Origin: Histomonas meleagridis
Lineage: Eukaryota; Parabasalia; Tritrichomonadida; Dientamoebidae
Length of the DNA stretch: 64,000 nt
Assembly (NCBI GenBank): GCA_020186115.1
Contig: WSYJ01000161.1
Span: 62,001-126,000 of the forward strand
Direction of reading: 5' to 3'
Under the pieces are notes generated by a model that did no database searches, was not told where the DNA came from, and saw only the letters and a list, made by a program, of their open reading frames with translations. A program made the position numbers and the translations under genes. Below are positions 29,882 to 39,281 of this stretch, in pieces; the first letter of the stretch is position 1; each line of letters begins with the position of its first letter.

Positions 29882-30941
29882 TTAACACCTATAGCAGCGC
29901 GTTTCCTTCAGTTTGGTATAAAAGTAATCTCCTTCTTTTGGAACCATGTCAATTGAAACATTAATTTCAATATTATTTTTAGTTATTACTGGGCGGTATA
30001 TTGGCGCGGAAAGTATATCATATAAGTATCCAAGGCCTGCCCAAAACGCTATCATTGCCTTCGCCGCGGCCGGATTCTTGGCTTTTTTACTCACTAAAAT
30101 GTAGTGCGTTTTATGCGTTTTCATTTTATAGCCACTTATGTCCTTCCATGCGATAGCTCTGCCATTTTGATCGTTTTCTGGCAAAGATTTCTGATACAGA
30201 TCGCGAAATGTGGTCAAATAATCCAAAACTTCTGATGAATATGACACGTTTAGCTCAGTTTGGACCCATGCGTAGTCTCCAATGTCAGGTAGATAATATG
30301 ATGTTGTTGCATTTGTCGAATTAATTTTAACAGTGGAGGGAGTACACATATAATAAATGACATGTTTGCCGCCCTTTCTTGAAGTGCCTGTGAAACCTAC
30401 TTCAAGATATGGAAAGCCATTAATCATTTCATTAAGATCACTTTCATATGATGATAAAGATTGAGAATAACTTAGTGCATAATTTACAACTTTTAAATCA
30501 CTTATAAAAATAGGGGTAATAATTCCAAACGAAAGTATAATACCAAAACTTGATGATAAAAGAATTAATATTAAATTTGGATGACTAACTATACTCAATA
30601 CGCAAGAACTGCAAGGGTAAAAAAACAAAAAATACAATAATGCTACAATAATGTAGCCAATAAATTACTGTTATTCCAGGATCGTCTTCAAAGAATTCAA
30701 GATCTGGATGCTCTTTTTTGGATTTAAGGTACTTGCTCCGGGAAATAAAGAACGAGCAAAAGAAAAGTAATGTGAAATAAATAATGAAGAAGGCACTTAT
30801 AAGGATTGCAATTCCAGGATTTTTTTTTTTTTCGTTTTTTTCAGCTTTATCATTATTTTCTGGTGGACCCTGTGATGGGAGAACTAAACCGTTGAGATTG
30901 CTTTCTTGCTCATCAAGGGATTCTAAATTCATTTCGAACAT
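29882..30941 (-). pseudogene. Frameshifted paralogue of the 27736 membrane protein
   Basis: The first ATG of the upstream frame is at 30941 (MFEMNLESLDEQE). It encodes an N-terminus, a membrane helix (GIAILISAFFIIYFTLLFFCSFFI) and SKYLKSKKEHPDLEFF, then leaves frame near 30600 close to T-rich runs. The rest continues in another frame to 29882 (SYESDLNEMINGFPYLEVGFTG ... SGYKMKT ... PVITKNNIEINVSID). It aligns along its whole length with the plus-strand copy, so the two are an inverted duplicate. A T13-type run (near 30822-30834) also lies inside the coding part. The Maverick inserted only 36 bp upstream of this ATG, which probably removed its promoter. Confidence 0.7.
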
Positions 30942-30977
30942 TTGAGTTTGACGATCATAACCCACCAATTAAAAACG

Positions 30978-31461
30978 GGTAGGTATATAATGCGGTCGGG
31001 AATGAATACGAGGTCCCTAGGGGCCCCGCCCCCGGCGGGGCCCCTAGGGACCTCGTATTCATTCCCGACCTTTACTTTTCACTGGGGGGATTTCCGGGGT
31101 CTTCGACCCCCGGAGGTGCCCTTCGGACCCCTCCGGAGGTCTCAGACCCCTTCAATCCCCCGAGTGTGCTCGCTCCGCTCGCAACAAAAATCAAAATGAT
31201 TTTTGTGAGTCATACAATTCGATAGAAAATTTGAATGAGCATTCAATTTTGAGAGAACGCGAAACTTTTTCATAGGGACGATAGCACTTTTATGCCACTT
31301 TTCGCATAAACATATCAAAAACCTCGTATAACCAGCACAAATTGTCCCCGGTTATGTTTGGCCGGACATTTATCCTATTCAATTTATCTTTGGTCAGAGG
31401 TTTGTAGTCAAAAAGCGACGGTTATATTGTTTGATCGCATGGCAAACTTTATTTTTATAAA
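30978..31461 (+). repeat. Maverick left terminal inverted repeat
   Basis: 484 bp, inverted copy of 42991-43475. The outer 220 bp is strongly GC-rich (a 37-bp hairpin, then stacked small palindromes such as CCTCCGGAGG and CCGGGGTCTTCGACCCCCGG), in sharp contrast with the AT-rich inner half and the rest of the window. Differences from the right TIR are few: two compensated pairs in the hairpin stem, the loop, TTCAATC versus TTCGATC, and a 1-bp T-run length difference. Confidence 0.95.
30994..31070. repeat. Perfect 37-bp hairpin in left TIR
   Basis: Arms 30994-31030 and 31034-31070 are exact reverse complements with a 3-nt loop CCC, beginning 16 bp from the element end. The arm runs from GGTCGGGAATGAATACGAG to CCTAGGGGCCCCGCC. 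Confidence 0.97.
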
Positions 31462-31514
31462 CGAATGGTCAGAATACACAATTTAAAAAATGTCACATCA
31501 TCACTTCACTCTTT

Positions 31515-31985
31515 ATGAATACAGATTACTATTCAGTTACAAAACTTGCAGATTTTATGAAAGAAAAAGATCCAGATGATACAGCGGTTGCTTTATTTTT
31601 TGAACCCAAAGATGACAAACTTGGTAATTTTAACAATTTTATAATCAAGCCAATTGGCATGATCATCAAACATAGAAATTTCCAAGATTTTTATTTTGTT
31701 CATAAAGAGTTGATCGAATTCTTCAAACAAAGAAATATCAAAGTTTCAGTACCAATAACTGATAACAAAAAGCCACCACTTACTAATAATATTCATTATT
31801 TAGAGATTCATTTAACTCTATTAGAGAGTAATTTTGGAAGATGGTATCATGCATTTCTATATGAATCAACGAACATTGAAGTTAATAATATACTCATTTC
31901 ACATAAAATACCTGATAATAATGAATTCCAAACAGTATTTGACATGAATTCAATCGATCCTGATAGTTTTAAAGCTCTAGTTTGA
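31515..31985 (+). CDS. Maverick protein of unknown function (156 aa)
   Basis: The first gene inside the left TIR, starting 53 bp beyond it. ATG is preceded by CATCATCACTTCACTC, which resembles the trichomonad initiator. The protein is mixed alpha/beta with no motif I can name; it contains VALFFEPKDDKLGNF and a HYLEIHLTLLESNFGRWYHAFLYE stretch that looks like a beta-rich core. It may be a replacement for one of the small Maverick accessory genes. The frame is intact. Confidence 0.6.
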   Translation: MNTDYYSVTKLADFMKEKDPDDTAVALFFEPKDDKLGNFNNFIIKPIGMIIKHRNFQDFYFVHKELIEFFKQRNIKVSVPITDNKKPPLTNNIHYLEIHLTLLESNFGRWYHAFLYESTNIEVNNILISHKIPDNNEFQTVFDMNSIDPDSFKALV

Positions 31986-32015
31986 ATAAAAACAATAGTC
32001 ACTTCATTTTTTTTA

Positions 32016-32231
32016 ATGTCTGAGGATGAATTTCTTTTTACATTCGATTTCTATAATGATTATTTTAATAATTTTGACACTTCATCTAATGACATTGTGC
32101 AAAGCAATACGAAAAAGACAATATATATTAATAATGTTTTTTCTTCATTATGGTCAGTAGAAAAAATTGTTAAAGATTTAAATAAACAAAGAAACAATGT
32201 TTTTTATTTTTATTTATTTTCTTTTTCATAA
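32016..32231 (+). CDS. Small Maverick protein (71 aa)
   Basis: Acidic-to-polar small protein with start ATG preceded by TTCATTTTTTTTA, the start-proximal motif shared by other genes of this element. No recognised domain. Its last codons overlap the 3' end of the minus-strand gene at 32210-32416 (convergent pair). Confidence 0.5.
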   Translation: MSEDEFLFTFDFYNDYFNNFDTSSNDIVQSNTKKTIYINNVFSSLWSVEKIVKDLNKQRNNVFYFYLFSFS

Positions 32232-32416
32232 GGTATAACATATATTTCACTATTTTGTCTTAAAGCTGAAAATGGTATTGGTTGTTCAAATATAATTGCA
32301 TTTGTAAATGACACTCTTCTCTGTTTTTCTATATCTTTTAAATTTCTAATTTCAGGAATATCTAACCTATTTTTGTTGTAATAGGTTTCTATAACCTCAG
32401 GTTTATAATCCGACAT
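32210..32416 (-). CDS. Small Maverick protein (68 aa)
   Basis: 68 residues, charged, with PEIRNLKDIEKQRRVSF. The start is preceded by AAATCATTTTTATGA, matching the start-proximal motif of the element. Convergent with and slightly overlapping the preceding small gene. Function unknown. Confidence 0.5.
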   Translation of the reverse strand: MSDYKPEVIETYYNKNRLDIPEIRNLKDIEKQRRVSFTNAIIFEQPIPFSALRQNSEIYVIPYEKENK

Positions 32417-32559
32417 TCATAAAAATGATTTAAATTTTAACAAAATTATTTTGAATTTTTGAAACTAAAATCCTTTAAGGACGCCTGCGTCCAATTTGGT
32501 ATATTTTAGTTTCAAAAATTCAAAAAAACAATATATATATATATATAAATAATATTTTA

Positions 32560-32829
32560 TTATTTCTTTTGTCCAACTAGTGCATTAGCTACACCATCTA
32601 TCACAGGTGAGAATTTATCTGCTATTTTAATTCCTTTTGCAATAGCACCTGCATGACCAGGTAAATTTTCAATTCCAGGTATTTTACCTACTGTATTTAC
32701 AACAGGTTTAGCTACTTTATTCCAAACATTTCCAATAAATTATCCGACTGGTTTAATAATTTTATTTTTAATCCAAGCACCAGCTTTTTTAAATCCGTTT
32801 TTAATTTTGTTCCAAAAACCCCACGCCAT
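32560..32829 (-). pseudogene. Amphipathic MAWG protein copy 1, stop at codon 30
   Basis: A 90-codon frame starting MAWGFWNKIKNGFKKAG, interrupted by TAA at codon 30 (32740-32742), then continuing in the same frame to TAA at 32560-32562 with GKIPGIENLPGHAGAIA. It is a tandem paralogue of 32860-33144: both start MAWG, share W-N-K-x-K-N-G-x-K-K and an identical CCCCACGCCAT context at the start. The first 25 residues form a Lys/Trp-rich amphipathic helix. Such helices occur in membrane-active minor capsid proteins (the protein-VI group of adenoviruses and relatives); that function is inferred here. Confidence 0.7.
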
Positions 32830-32859
32830 AAATAATAATAAAAATAAATAATTATTTCT

Positions 32860-33144
32860 TTATTTATAAAATGCAGGATGTAAATTAGAAAAGATCTTAT
32901 CATTTGCTTCCATACCTACTGATTTAAATATAGGAGCTATTCTATCACCTACTTCAAATATTTTATCTACAGGTAATTTCTTTAAAGGTCCTATCTTTTT
33001 AATATCTTCTTTATGTTGTTTTGCAAATTCATAACCTTTTGCAATATGCGGACTAATTTTTGCGAAGCCTTCTTTAACTTTTTTAAGTAAAGGTCCTATT
33101 TTCTTTATACCGTTTTTAAATTTATTCCACAACCCCCACGCCAT
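32860..33144 (-). CDS. Amphipathic MAWG protein copy 2 (94 aa)
   Basis: Intact paralogue of the preceding broken copy: MAWGLWNKFKNGIKKIG, then a Lys-rich helical body with a repeated KKIGPLxKK element (residues 14-21 and 51-57). Strongly basic. Start ATG preceded on its strand by TTTTTCATAATTTTTA (initiator-like), sharing this small palindromic promoter with the divergent capsid gene at 33179. A virion membrane-lytic or DNA-condensing role is inferred from size, charge and position beside the capsid gene. Confidence 0.7.
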   Translation of the reverse strand: MAWGLWNKFKNGIKKIGPLLKKVKEGFAKISPHIAKGYEFAKQHKEDIKKIGPLKKLPVDKIFEVGDRIAPIFKSVGMEANDKIFSNLHPAFYK

Positions 33145-33178
33145 TAAAAATTATGAAAAATATTTTTCATTTTTATTA

Positions 33179-34806
33179 ATGTATTATAATAATACGCAAT
33201 CTAAAAATGAACAAAATGATCAAGGTAATGTTGGAGCTTATTTTGATCGTCTTAAAGATTTAATTGCTAAAAATGATGGTACTCGTTCTTTTATTTTAAG
33301 AACTGAAGATTGTCATGATCAAAATGCACCTTTTAATCAATCACAAGAAACTAGATTAAGAATTACTCATGGTGATCATATGATTTCACAAATAACTGAA
33401 GGTTTTATTAATTTTAAACTTAGAATAACTGTACAATTATCAAAAGCTATTTCATCTGGTAATTTAACAGATCCAGAAAATTTAGCTAAAATATTTATAG
33501 GTTTTAAGAGTTCTAATCAATTATTAGATCAATTACAAATTATGTCTAATAATATTTCTACTGGTTATCAACAAAATGAATGTTGTCGTGAAGGTTATTG
33601 TTATTCTACAATTAAACCTTATGCTGAAAAAAAAAAACTAGGAAATATACACATTCTTTATATGAAAATGTTTCAGAATATTCTCAATCTGTTTGTGGTA
33701 CTTATGTTGATTTAAATACAATTGCAGATGGAAATAAACATGATATCGAATTTGAAATGAATCTTCCATTTGAAGATATATTAGCTTTACAAGCATTTGA
33801 TTTATATCCAAATAGATTAGTTGGTGATATTGAATTAAAGTTTTATGTTAAACAAAATGGTTTAGTATGGTGTCAAGTAGATCCACGTAAAATTAAAGAA
33901 GTGAAAGAATTTTTAGAAGATTCTTCTATTAATGCTACATTTAATAATTTACCTTTATTTACTCATGGTTTTACTCAAATAGGTAATTCTGCTAATATAA
34001 CTACTACATTTAAATGTGATACTGAAACTAATCATACTATTGATACTGCATCTGAGAATGTTTCTTTATATTGTACAGGTTTAACAGTAGTTTCATGTAA
34101 ATCTAATATGTTTGGATTTGGAGTTAAAGAAGAAACTTTAAATCAAATAGCTCAAATACTTCAACAACCTGGAGGTTTAATAATTCCTTCACAACAATTA
34201 GATTATAATGCATTTGCTTTAGCTGCTACTGAATCTGGTATACAATCTACTATTAATATGCCTTTATTTAATGTTACAACTATTACAGTTGTATTTCCAA
34301 AACATGCTAATGATTATACTTGTTTTGATAATCCTATTTATAATAATGTTCAATTAACTATTGCAGGTCAAAATTATCCTGATGAACCTATTTCTACTTT
34401 AGGTGCTAGATTTTTACAATATCAATTAGTTGCTTCTGATTTAGATGGTGGTATACAATGTACTAAAGAATTTGAAGATTCTTTAACTATGGATAGAAAT
34501 GCTTCAAATGGTACTAGATATAATAATACATTAAGTGATGCTACTTCATTTATGCTTAATATACAATGTGAGCGTTCACGTGGTGGTTACGTATTTGATG
34601 GTTTAGATTCTAATGGTCAAAATATACCAATACAAATTAAAGGTCAACCTATTTATACTCAAGCTAATGATACTTATTATAATGTTGATGATGCAGGAAA
34701 TCATCCACCTCCACCACAATTATTCATTTGTCGTGATACTTATTTTACATTAGATTTACACAACGGTTTGAAATACCATGCTAATGGTACACCAGATGGT
34801 TATTAA
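33179..34806 (+). pseudogene. Maverick major capsid protein, frameshifted at A11
   Basis: Two overlapping frames form one gene: 33179-33715 and, shifted, through 33757 to 34806. The switch is at the A11 run 33627-33637; in the second frame the sequence reads on as YENVSEYSQSVCGTYVDL before FEMNLPFEDILALQAFDLYP. Joined length is about 540 codons, in the range of Polinton double-jelly-roll capsid proteins. Supporting features are the beta-rich composition, LVGDIELKFYVKQNGLVW, late aromatic/Pro-rich strands and adjacency to the ATPase module. No close homologue could be checked. The break could be real decay, a sequencing error in the homopolymer, or rescued by slippage on A11. Confidence 0.75.
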
Positions 34807-35852
34807 ATAAACATTTATATTTATAAAATATTATCAAATTTTGACTAAAACCTTTGTGGCAAAGTTATTTGATATAATTTAAAAAATATAATCTTGCTCA
34901 GGTACCACTAACGTCCTCCGCAAGATGAAGGCCTAGCAAAAATTATTTTTATTTTTAAACGTCCTCAAATAACGGTCTTTTGAAAAATAAAATTAAACCT
35001 AACCCCCACTACTAGCACACTTTATACTGATCACCTGTCTACGCCCTTTTATAAAAAAGTGCTCCGCGGAGTCGGGCTTCGGCAGGTTTGTGATAAATGC
35101 ACTCATTCGCCATTAGGGCTCTCTTTGGGGGGAGGGGGGGATTAATTTTATAAAATAAAGAAAAATTAAAAAAGAAAATTTAATAGCCCATTGAGCGAAC
35201 AAACTTTGTTATTAACACTCATGTGCATAGTCAAAAAGAAAAAAAAGTTATATCGAAAAAAAACCTATAGATAAAAAGAAATGTTTTTACAACTGACTAA
35301 ACATCAAATTAAAAAAATTAATTGAAAAAATGTCAAAAACACATCAAAAAAGCAAATTTAACTACGTACGATAAAAATTGAATAAAATTACAAATGTCAC
35401 AATAAATTTAAAAATTTTAAATATGTCAGTTATCGTTAAAAATAAAAAAGGTATGTCAAATAACTAGGTGAAAGTAACTGTCAAACCATCGATTGTAAGA
35501 GCTTAGATTGATTACTGATTCCATTCCTTGGATACTTTACTAAAGAGAAATAAGTTATATAAAAAATCGAACAGTGTTAGTCAATTACTATTGGCAATTA
35601 AGAGAATGAAAAAGTGACAAAAAGGAAATATCATATGAAAAACATCATATTTACTAATATCAATTGAATGGTTTACACGAAAAGTGACAATATAATCATC
35701 TTGGGAAAAGTGGATAAGATAATATGATGCCAAATGGAGTATAACATTGAATGGAACACATCATAACTTTGCCACAAAAGTATGATTATAGAATTTAAAT
35801 ATTTCAAAAAGTCGAATGACCAAAGAAGAAAAAAAATAGTGTCATTTCATTT
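34807..35852. other. Non-coding kilobase inside the Maverick
   Basis: No gene found. It contains a GC-richer block (34900-35150) with the palindromic CTCCGCGGAG, a G6-A-G7-type run near 35137-35150 that could form a quadruplex, then 700 bp of A-rich sequence with many short GTGACA / TGTCA words. PolB or another missing gene may have been lost here. Confidence 0.6.
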
Positions 35853-36062
35853 ATGGAATACGAAATCAACAAGATAATAGACCATGAAATAAGATATAAC
35901 TACACGGAAAATAAGTACATAGTATGGTTCAAAGTGGAGTGGAGTTGCGATAACACTAGATCATGGATAAGATATGAAGACCTTAATGCCGATTATCTAC
36001 TAAACAATTACATGTTCAAACTAACAAATGAAGAAGTAGAAGAAGTAATGAAAAACATTTAG
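35853..36062 (+). CDS. Free-standing chromodomain protein (69 aa)
   Basis: A complete small frame whose sequence follows a chromodomain: EYEINKIIDHEIRYN, a strand KYIVWFKVEW, SCDNTRSWIRYEDL, then a C-terminal helix ADYLLNNYMFK. The canonical Y-x-V-E-x-I-x-x-x-R start, the W-x-x-x-x-x-x-S/T-W-E centre (here TRSWIRYEDL) and the final helix are all recognisable. The ATG is preceded by GTCATTTCATTT, an initiator-like context. Maverick and retroelement integrases often end in a chromodomain that directs insertion; here it is separate from, and distant from, the integrase gene. Confidence 0.65.
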   Translation: MEYEINKIIDHEIRYNYTENKYIVWFKVEWSCDNTRSWIRYEDLNADYLLNNYMFKLTNEEVEEVMKNI

Positions 36063-36373
36063 TAAACATCTAAATAATAAAAAGAATTATCTAATTCATT
36101 AAAAGTAAATAAACAAATGAGATAAAAATGAGAATAAAAACATCAAATTACAATTTCTAAATGTAAAGTATTGAAATATTATCATATAATAGAAAAGTGA
36201 CAGAAATACCCCCATCTAAAGGTGGTTACGCCTAGGACAAGACCTCAACTTTCACGAAAGAGTCCTAAAAGGCCACAAGATCCACCAGAAAGTCATTAAA
36301 TAAATAAAAAATGATGTACTCCAATTTTTTTATTTTTTTTTATTTTTTTTATTTTTTTATTTTTTATTTTTTA

Positions 36374-36772
36374 TTAATAATTATTTTCATTTTGAGTGTT
36401 TTCTTCTTGAGTTTGTTGAGTTAATGTATTAGCGTATTGTTGCAATACATTTAATTTACCTAAGTAAGCATTATATTTATTTAAATCATTATTAAATATT
36501 TGATTTAACAATTCCATTTTAGATATTTGATAAGCTTTATCTAATTGTTCAGGTGTTATATTTTGTAATAGATTTTTAATAGTAGGATGATATTTTTCAT
36601 CTATAAATTTATAAATTTGTTTTCTTAATAAATTATGATATTTATTATACACAGTTACAGTTAATGTTATTACATTTTTATTTTTTACAATAGAAAACGA
36701 AGGTTTAATATTTATAGCACTAAAATCACAATCTTTAAATTCTTGTGCAAAACATGTATAAAGAGCTTCCAT
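36374..36772 (-). CDS. Maverick protein of unknown function (132 aa)
   Basis: 132 residues: a beta-rich first half (SFSIVKNKNVITLTVTVYNKY), then helices, ending in a Gln/Asn/Glu-rich tail. Divergent from the ATPase gene with 39 bp between the ATGs; ATTCATTATTATTA precedes its ATG. A low-complexity T/A tract (36327-36374) follows its stop. No family recognised. Confidence 0.55.
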   Translation of the reverse strand: MEALYTCFAQEFKDCDFSAINIKPSFSIVKNKNVITLTVTVYNKYHNLLRKQIYKFIDEKYHPTIKNLLQNITPEQLDKAYQISKMELLNQIFNNDLNKYNAYLGKLNVLQQYANTLTQQTQEENTQNENNY

Positions 36773-36811
36773 TAATAATAATGAATTGATTTTATAAAAT
36801 TATTTTATTTT

Positions 36812-37612
36812 ATGGAAAACGATATTAATATTGATGCTATAGATAATATGATTGATTATTGTTTATATAAAAATAAACCTAAATTAAATGAAGAATTAAT
36901 AAGTGAAATTCATCCAGAAGTGAATGTACCTTATAATTCTTTAAATATAGCAGTAGGTAGACAAAGAAGTGGGAAAACTCAATGTATAATTAGAGAAATT
37001 ATTAAAATTAGTAATATTAGTCCTAGAACTCATTTATTAATTTATATTAATAAAAATGGATTAGAAAATGATCCTACATTTGAATCATTAAAACCTTTAA
37101 TTAAAATCCCAATTTTATATGTAGCTGAAAATCAAGCAGAAGATATAGTTAAAGATATATTAAAATGGAAACAATTTTATAATGAAATAAAAAATAATAA
37201 TTGGGAAAATAAAATAGTAGATAATCAAATATCTGATATATTTGAAAAATTATATATTAATAATTTTAATAATTTAACTTTACATACTATAATATTTTTT
37301 TTTTTTTTTGCTAATAGTCCTTTATTTAAAAAACCTACTAATTATTTTAATCAATTATTTACTAAATTAGCTCATATTCAATGTTCTGTATTTTTCGCTG
37401 TTCAATTTTGGAAATCTTTACCTGCTGAAGTTAAAGCTAATGTAAGTACTATATTTATATTTCCTAATTTCTCTAAACAACAATTAAGATATATGATTGA
37501 ACAAATACCATTACCTTATACTAAAGATCAAATTTATTCAGTTTATCAAAAATTAACTGGTCATCAAAAAATGATTATTGATGTTAATAATCAAAATATA
37601 AAAATTGAATAA
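36812..37612 (+). CDS. FtsK/HerA-type packaging ATPase with damaged Walker B
   Basis: A 266-residue member of the A32-like genome-packaging ATPases that pump DNA into Maverick and related viral capsids. Walker A GRQRSGKT is at residues 50-57. Downstream arginine-finger and sensor regions are plausible (AHIQCSVFFAVQFWKSLPAEVKANVSTIFIF). Where the family has four hydrophobic residues followed by two acidic ones (Walker B), just before ANSPLFKK, this gene has only Ile and Phe, encoded by a T15 run at 37295-37309. The acidic residues that activate water are therefore missing, suggesting an inactive enzyme unless the run is a sequencing artefact. Confidence 0.85.
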   Translation: MENDINIDAIDNMIDYCLYKNKPKLNEELISEIHPEVNVPYNSLNIAVGRQRSGKTQCIIREIIKISNISPRTHLLIYINKNGLENDPTFESLKPLIKIPILYVAENQAEDIVKDILKWKQFYNEIKNNNWENKIVDNQISDIFEKLYINNFNNLTLHTIIFFFFFANSPLFKKPTNYFNQLFTKLAHIQCSVFFAVQFWKSLPAEVKANVSTIFIFPNFSKQQLRYMIEQIPLPYTKDQIYSVYQKLTGHQKMIIDVNNQNIKIE

Positions 37613-37642
37613 AAAAAATTTTTTTTAAAATCATTTTTTTTA

Positions 37643-38723
37643 ATGCAACAAGATGTGATATATGGAACACGTAGACCACGAAATAAAGATGGTACACGTA
37701 TATATCCACCAATTATTAAAAAAGAACGTGAAAGATATGTTACAGATGGTGATGCTAAATATATTTTTGATGATGATTTAAGTCATTATAAATATCATGG
37801 TGCTGATAGTACATTAATTGATGAGAATATGAAAGCTTTAGCACATCTAATTCTTGATTTAAAGAAAGATGTTAGAAAAGTTAGAGATGCACAAACATAT
37901 AATGGTGCTTTGGAATATGTTAACAAACATAATGATGGTAAAGATCCAAGATATCATTGGTCAGTAAAACAAGAAGATATTAATGAAGATGGAATTCCAG
38001 ATATTATTATAAGAGATCAACATAAAAGAGCTAAATTTGTTAATGGATGGACAGTCAAAAAACAAGATCCTTATCAAGTAGCATATATGGATTATTTACA
38101 AAAGAATTATGGTAATCCTACAAAAAGAAGACAACATAGAGCAGATGGAAAGAAGATTAAATCTTTCAATGAATGGCTAGATAGTGAAGTAAGAACAGTA
38201 AAATATGATAAACCATTCGATGATCCAACTGTCCAATATAATCCTGAATATGATGAATTTAGGGAAAAAGTGAAAAGGGCTAATGATAACTATTATAGAG
38301 ATACTGGTGTTATGAATATTTATAAATTACATAGTACTCCAAGAAGAAGGTCAGCAAATGCAGTATTTACAAGTTTACTTGTTAAAGATGCATATAAAAC
38401 TTTCGTTGATAATTATGAAGGTAATAGTGAATATCAAGGAAGAATTAGGGGTTATTGTCCAATACTTCAATTATCTGCTGCATTATACAAATTAATGGTA
38501 ATTCCTAAAGTAGAAGAACTATTAAAAAAACGTAATATTCCAAATATTGAAGCAGGTAAAAAATATAAATTGGAGACAGGTGAAAGTTATTATTCAACTG
38601 CTTGTAAAAAAAGTTGTTACTGATTTGTTAGAAGATCCTAACCATGAACAAATAATGTTAGATGCAGTTAAAAAATATGTAGTAAGTATAATTGGTACAC
38701 CTAATGGATTAGCAGATGAGTAA
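37643..38723 (+). pseudogene. Conserved Maverick virion-type protein, frameshifted
   Basis: Open from 37643 (start motif AAATCATTTTTTTTA-ATG) to 38623. The natural C-terminus lies in the next frame, from the A7 run at 38606-38612 to the TAA at 38721-38723 (VVTDLLEDPNHEQIMLDAVKKYVV). Features: basic N-terminus GTRRPRNKDGTRIYPP, the Asp-rich VKQEDINEDGIPDIIIRD followed by VNGWTVKKQDPYQVAYMDYL, then RSANAVFTSLLVKDAYKTF. This D-x-x-P-D-I / NGWTVK signature resembles a conserved uncharacterised Maverick open frame I associate with the capsid module. Function unknown. Confidence 0.65.
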
Positions 38724-38759
38724 GTTAATAAACAAAAATTTTTAAAATCATTATTTTTT

Positions 38760-39281
38760 ATGATTAAAATAAGTGATTTCTCACCCCATGTAGGGAAGAA
38801 TAATACTGAACATAATAGTTCTAGTGCTAATTGTAAAGTTATTATTAATAATAACAATAGTGAAACACCAGCACATTATCCTGAAGTTAATGAAGAAACA
38901 TCAAAAATAATTACAAGAGAAACTGATCTTAATACTGATAATGCTAGTGCTTTATATAAACATATAGCTTTAACATTTAGTGCGATTTTAAAGACGAATA
39001 ATATGAAATTAATAGCAAATTTAATTGATAATAGTGGTAAAATTATAATTAATGCTAATGATTTAATACAAGCTATAAGTTTAATTTTAGAAATTGATTT
39101 TAATCAAGTTAGATTAAGTTATGAAGATCCTGAACCTGGATGTTTAAAACATGTAAAAAAAAAAAAAAAAGTTAATTCAATTAAGATTAATGGGTATGAT
39201 TTTAATTCTCAATATAATAAAGAATATAACACATTAATGGATGAATTTAATATTTCCTTAGAAAAAGTATTTATTTATTAA
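38760..39281 (+). CDS. Maverick protein of unknown function (173 aa)
   Basis: 173 residues: a Ser/Asn-rich first 50 residues, then helices (SALYKHIALTFSAILKTNNMKLIANLI) and a late KKKKK stretch encoded within an A16 run (39155-39170). The start is preceded by AAAATCATTATTTTTT, the element's start motif. Its stop overlaps by 4 bp the stop of the integrase remnant read leftward. No homologue recognised. Confidence 0.55.
   Translation: MIKISDFSPHVGKNNTEHNSSSANCKVIINNNNSETPAHYPEVNEETSKIITRETDLNTDNASALYKHIALTFSAILKTNNMKLIANLIDNSGKIIINANDLIQAISLILEIDFNQVRLSYEDPEPGCLKHVKKKKKVNSIKINGYDFNSQYNKEYNTLMDEFNISLEKVFIY

Noticed and set aside
30942-31199. 85-codon plus-strand frame in the left Maverick TIR
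   Set aside because: It lies in the GC-rich hairpin and stacked palindromes of the TIR; the Gly/Pro/Arg-rich reading is a composition effect.
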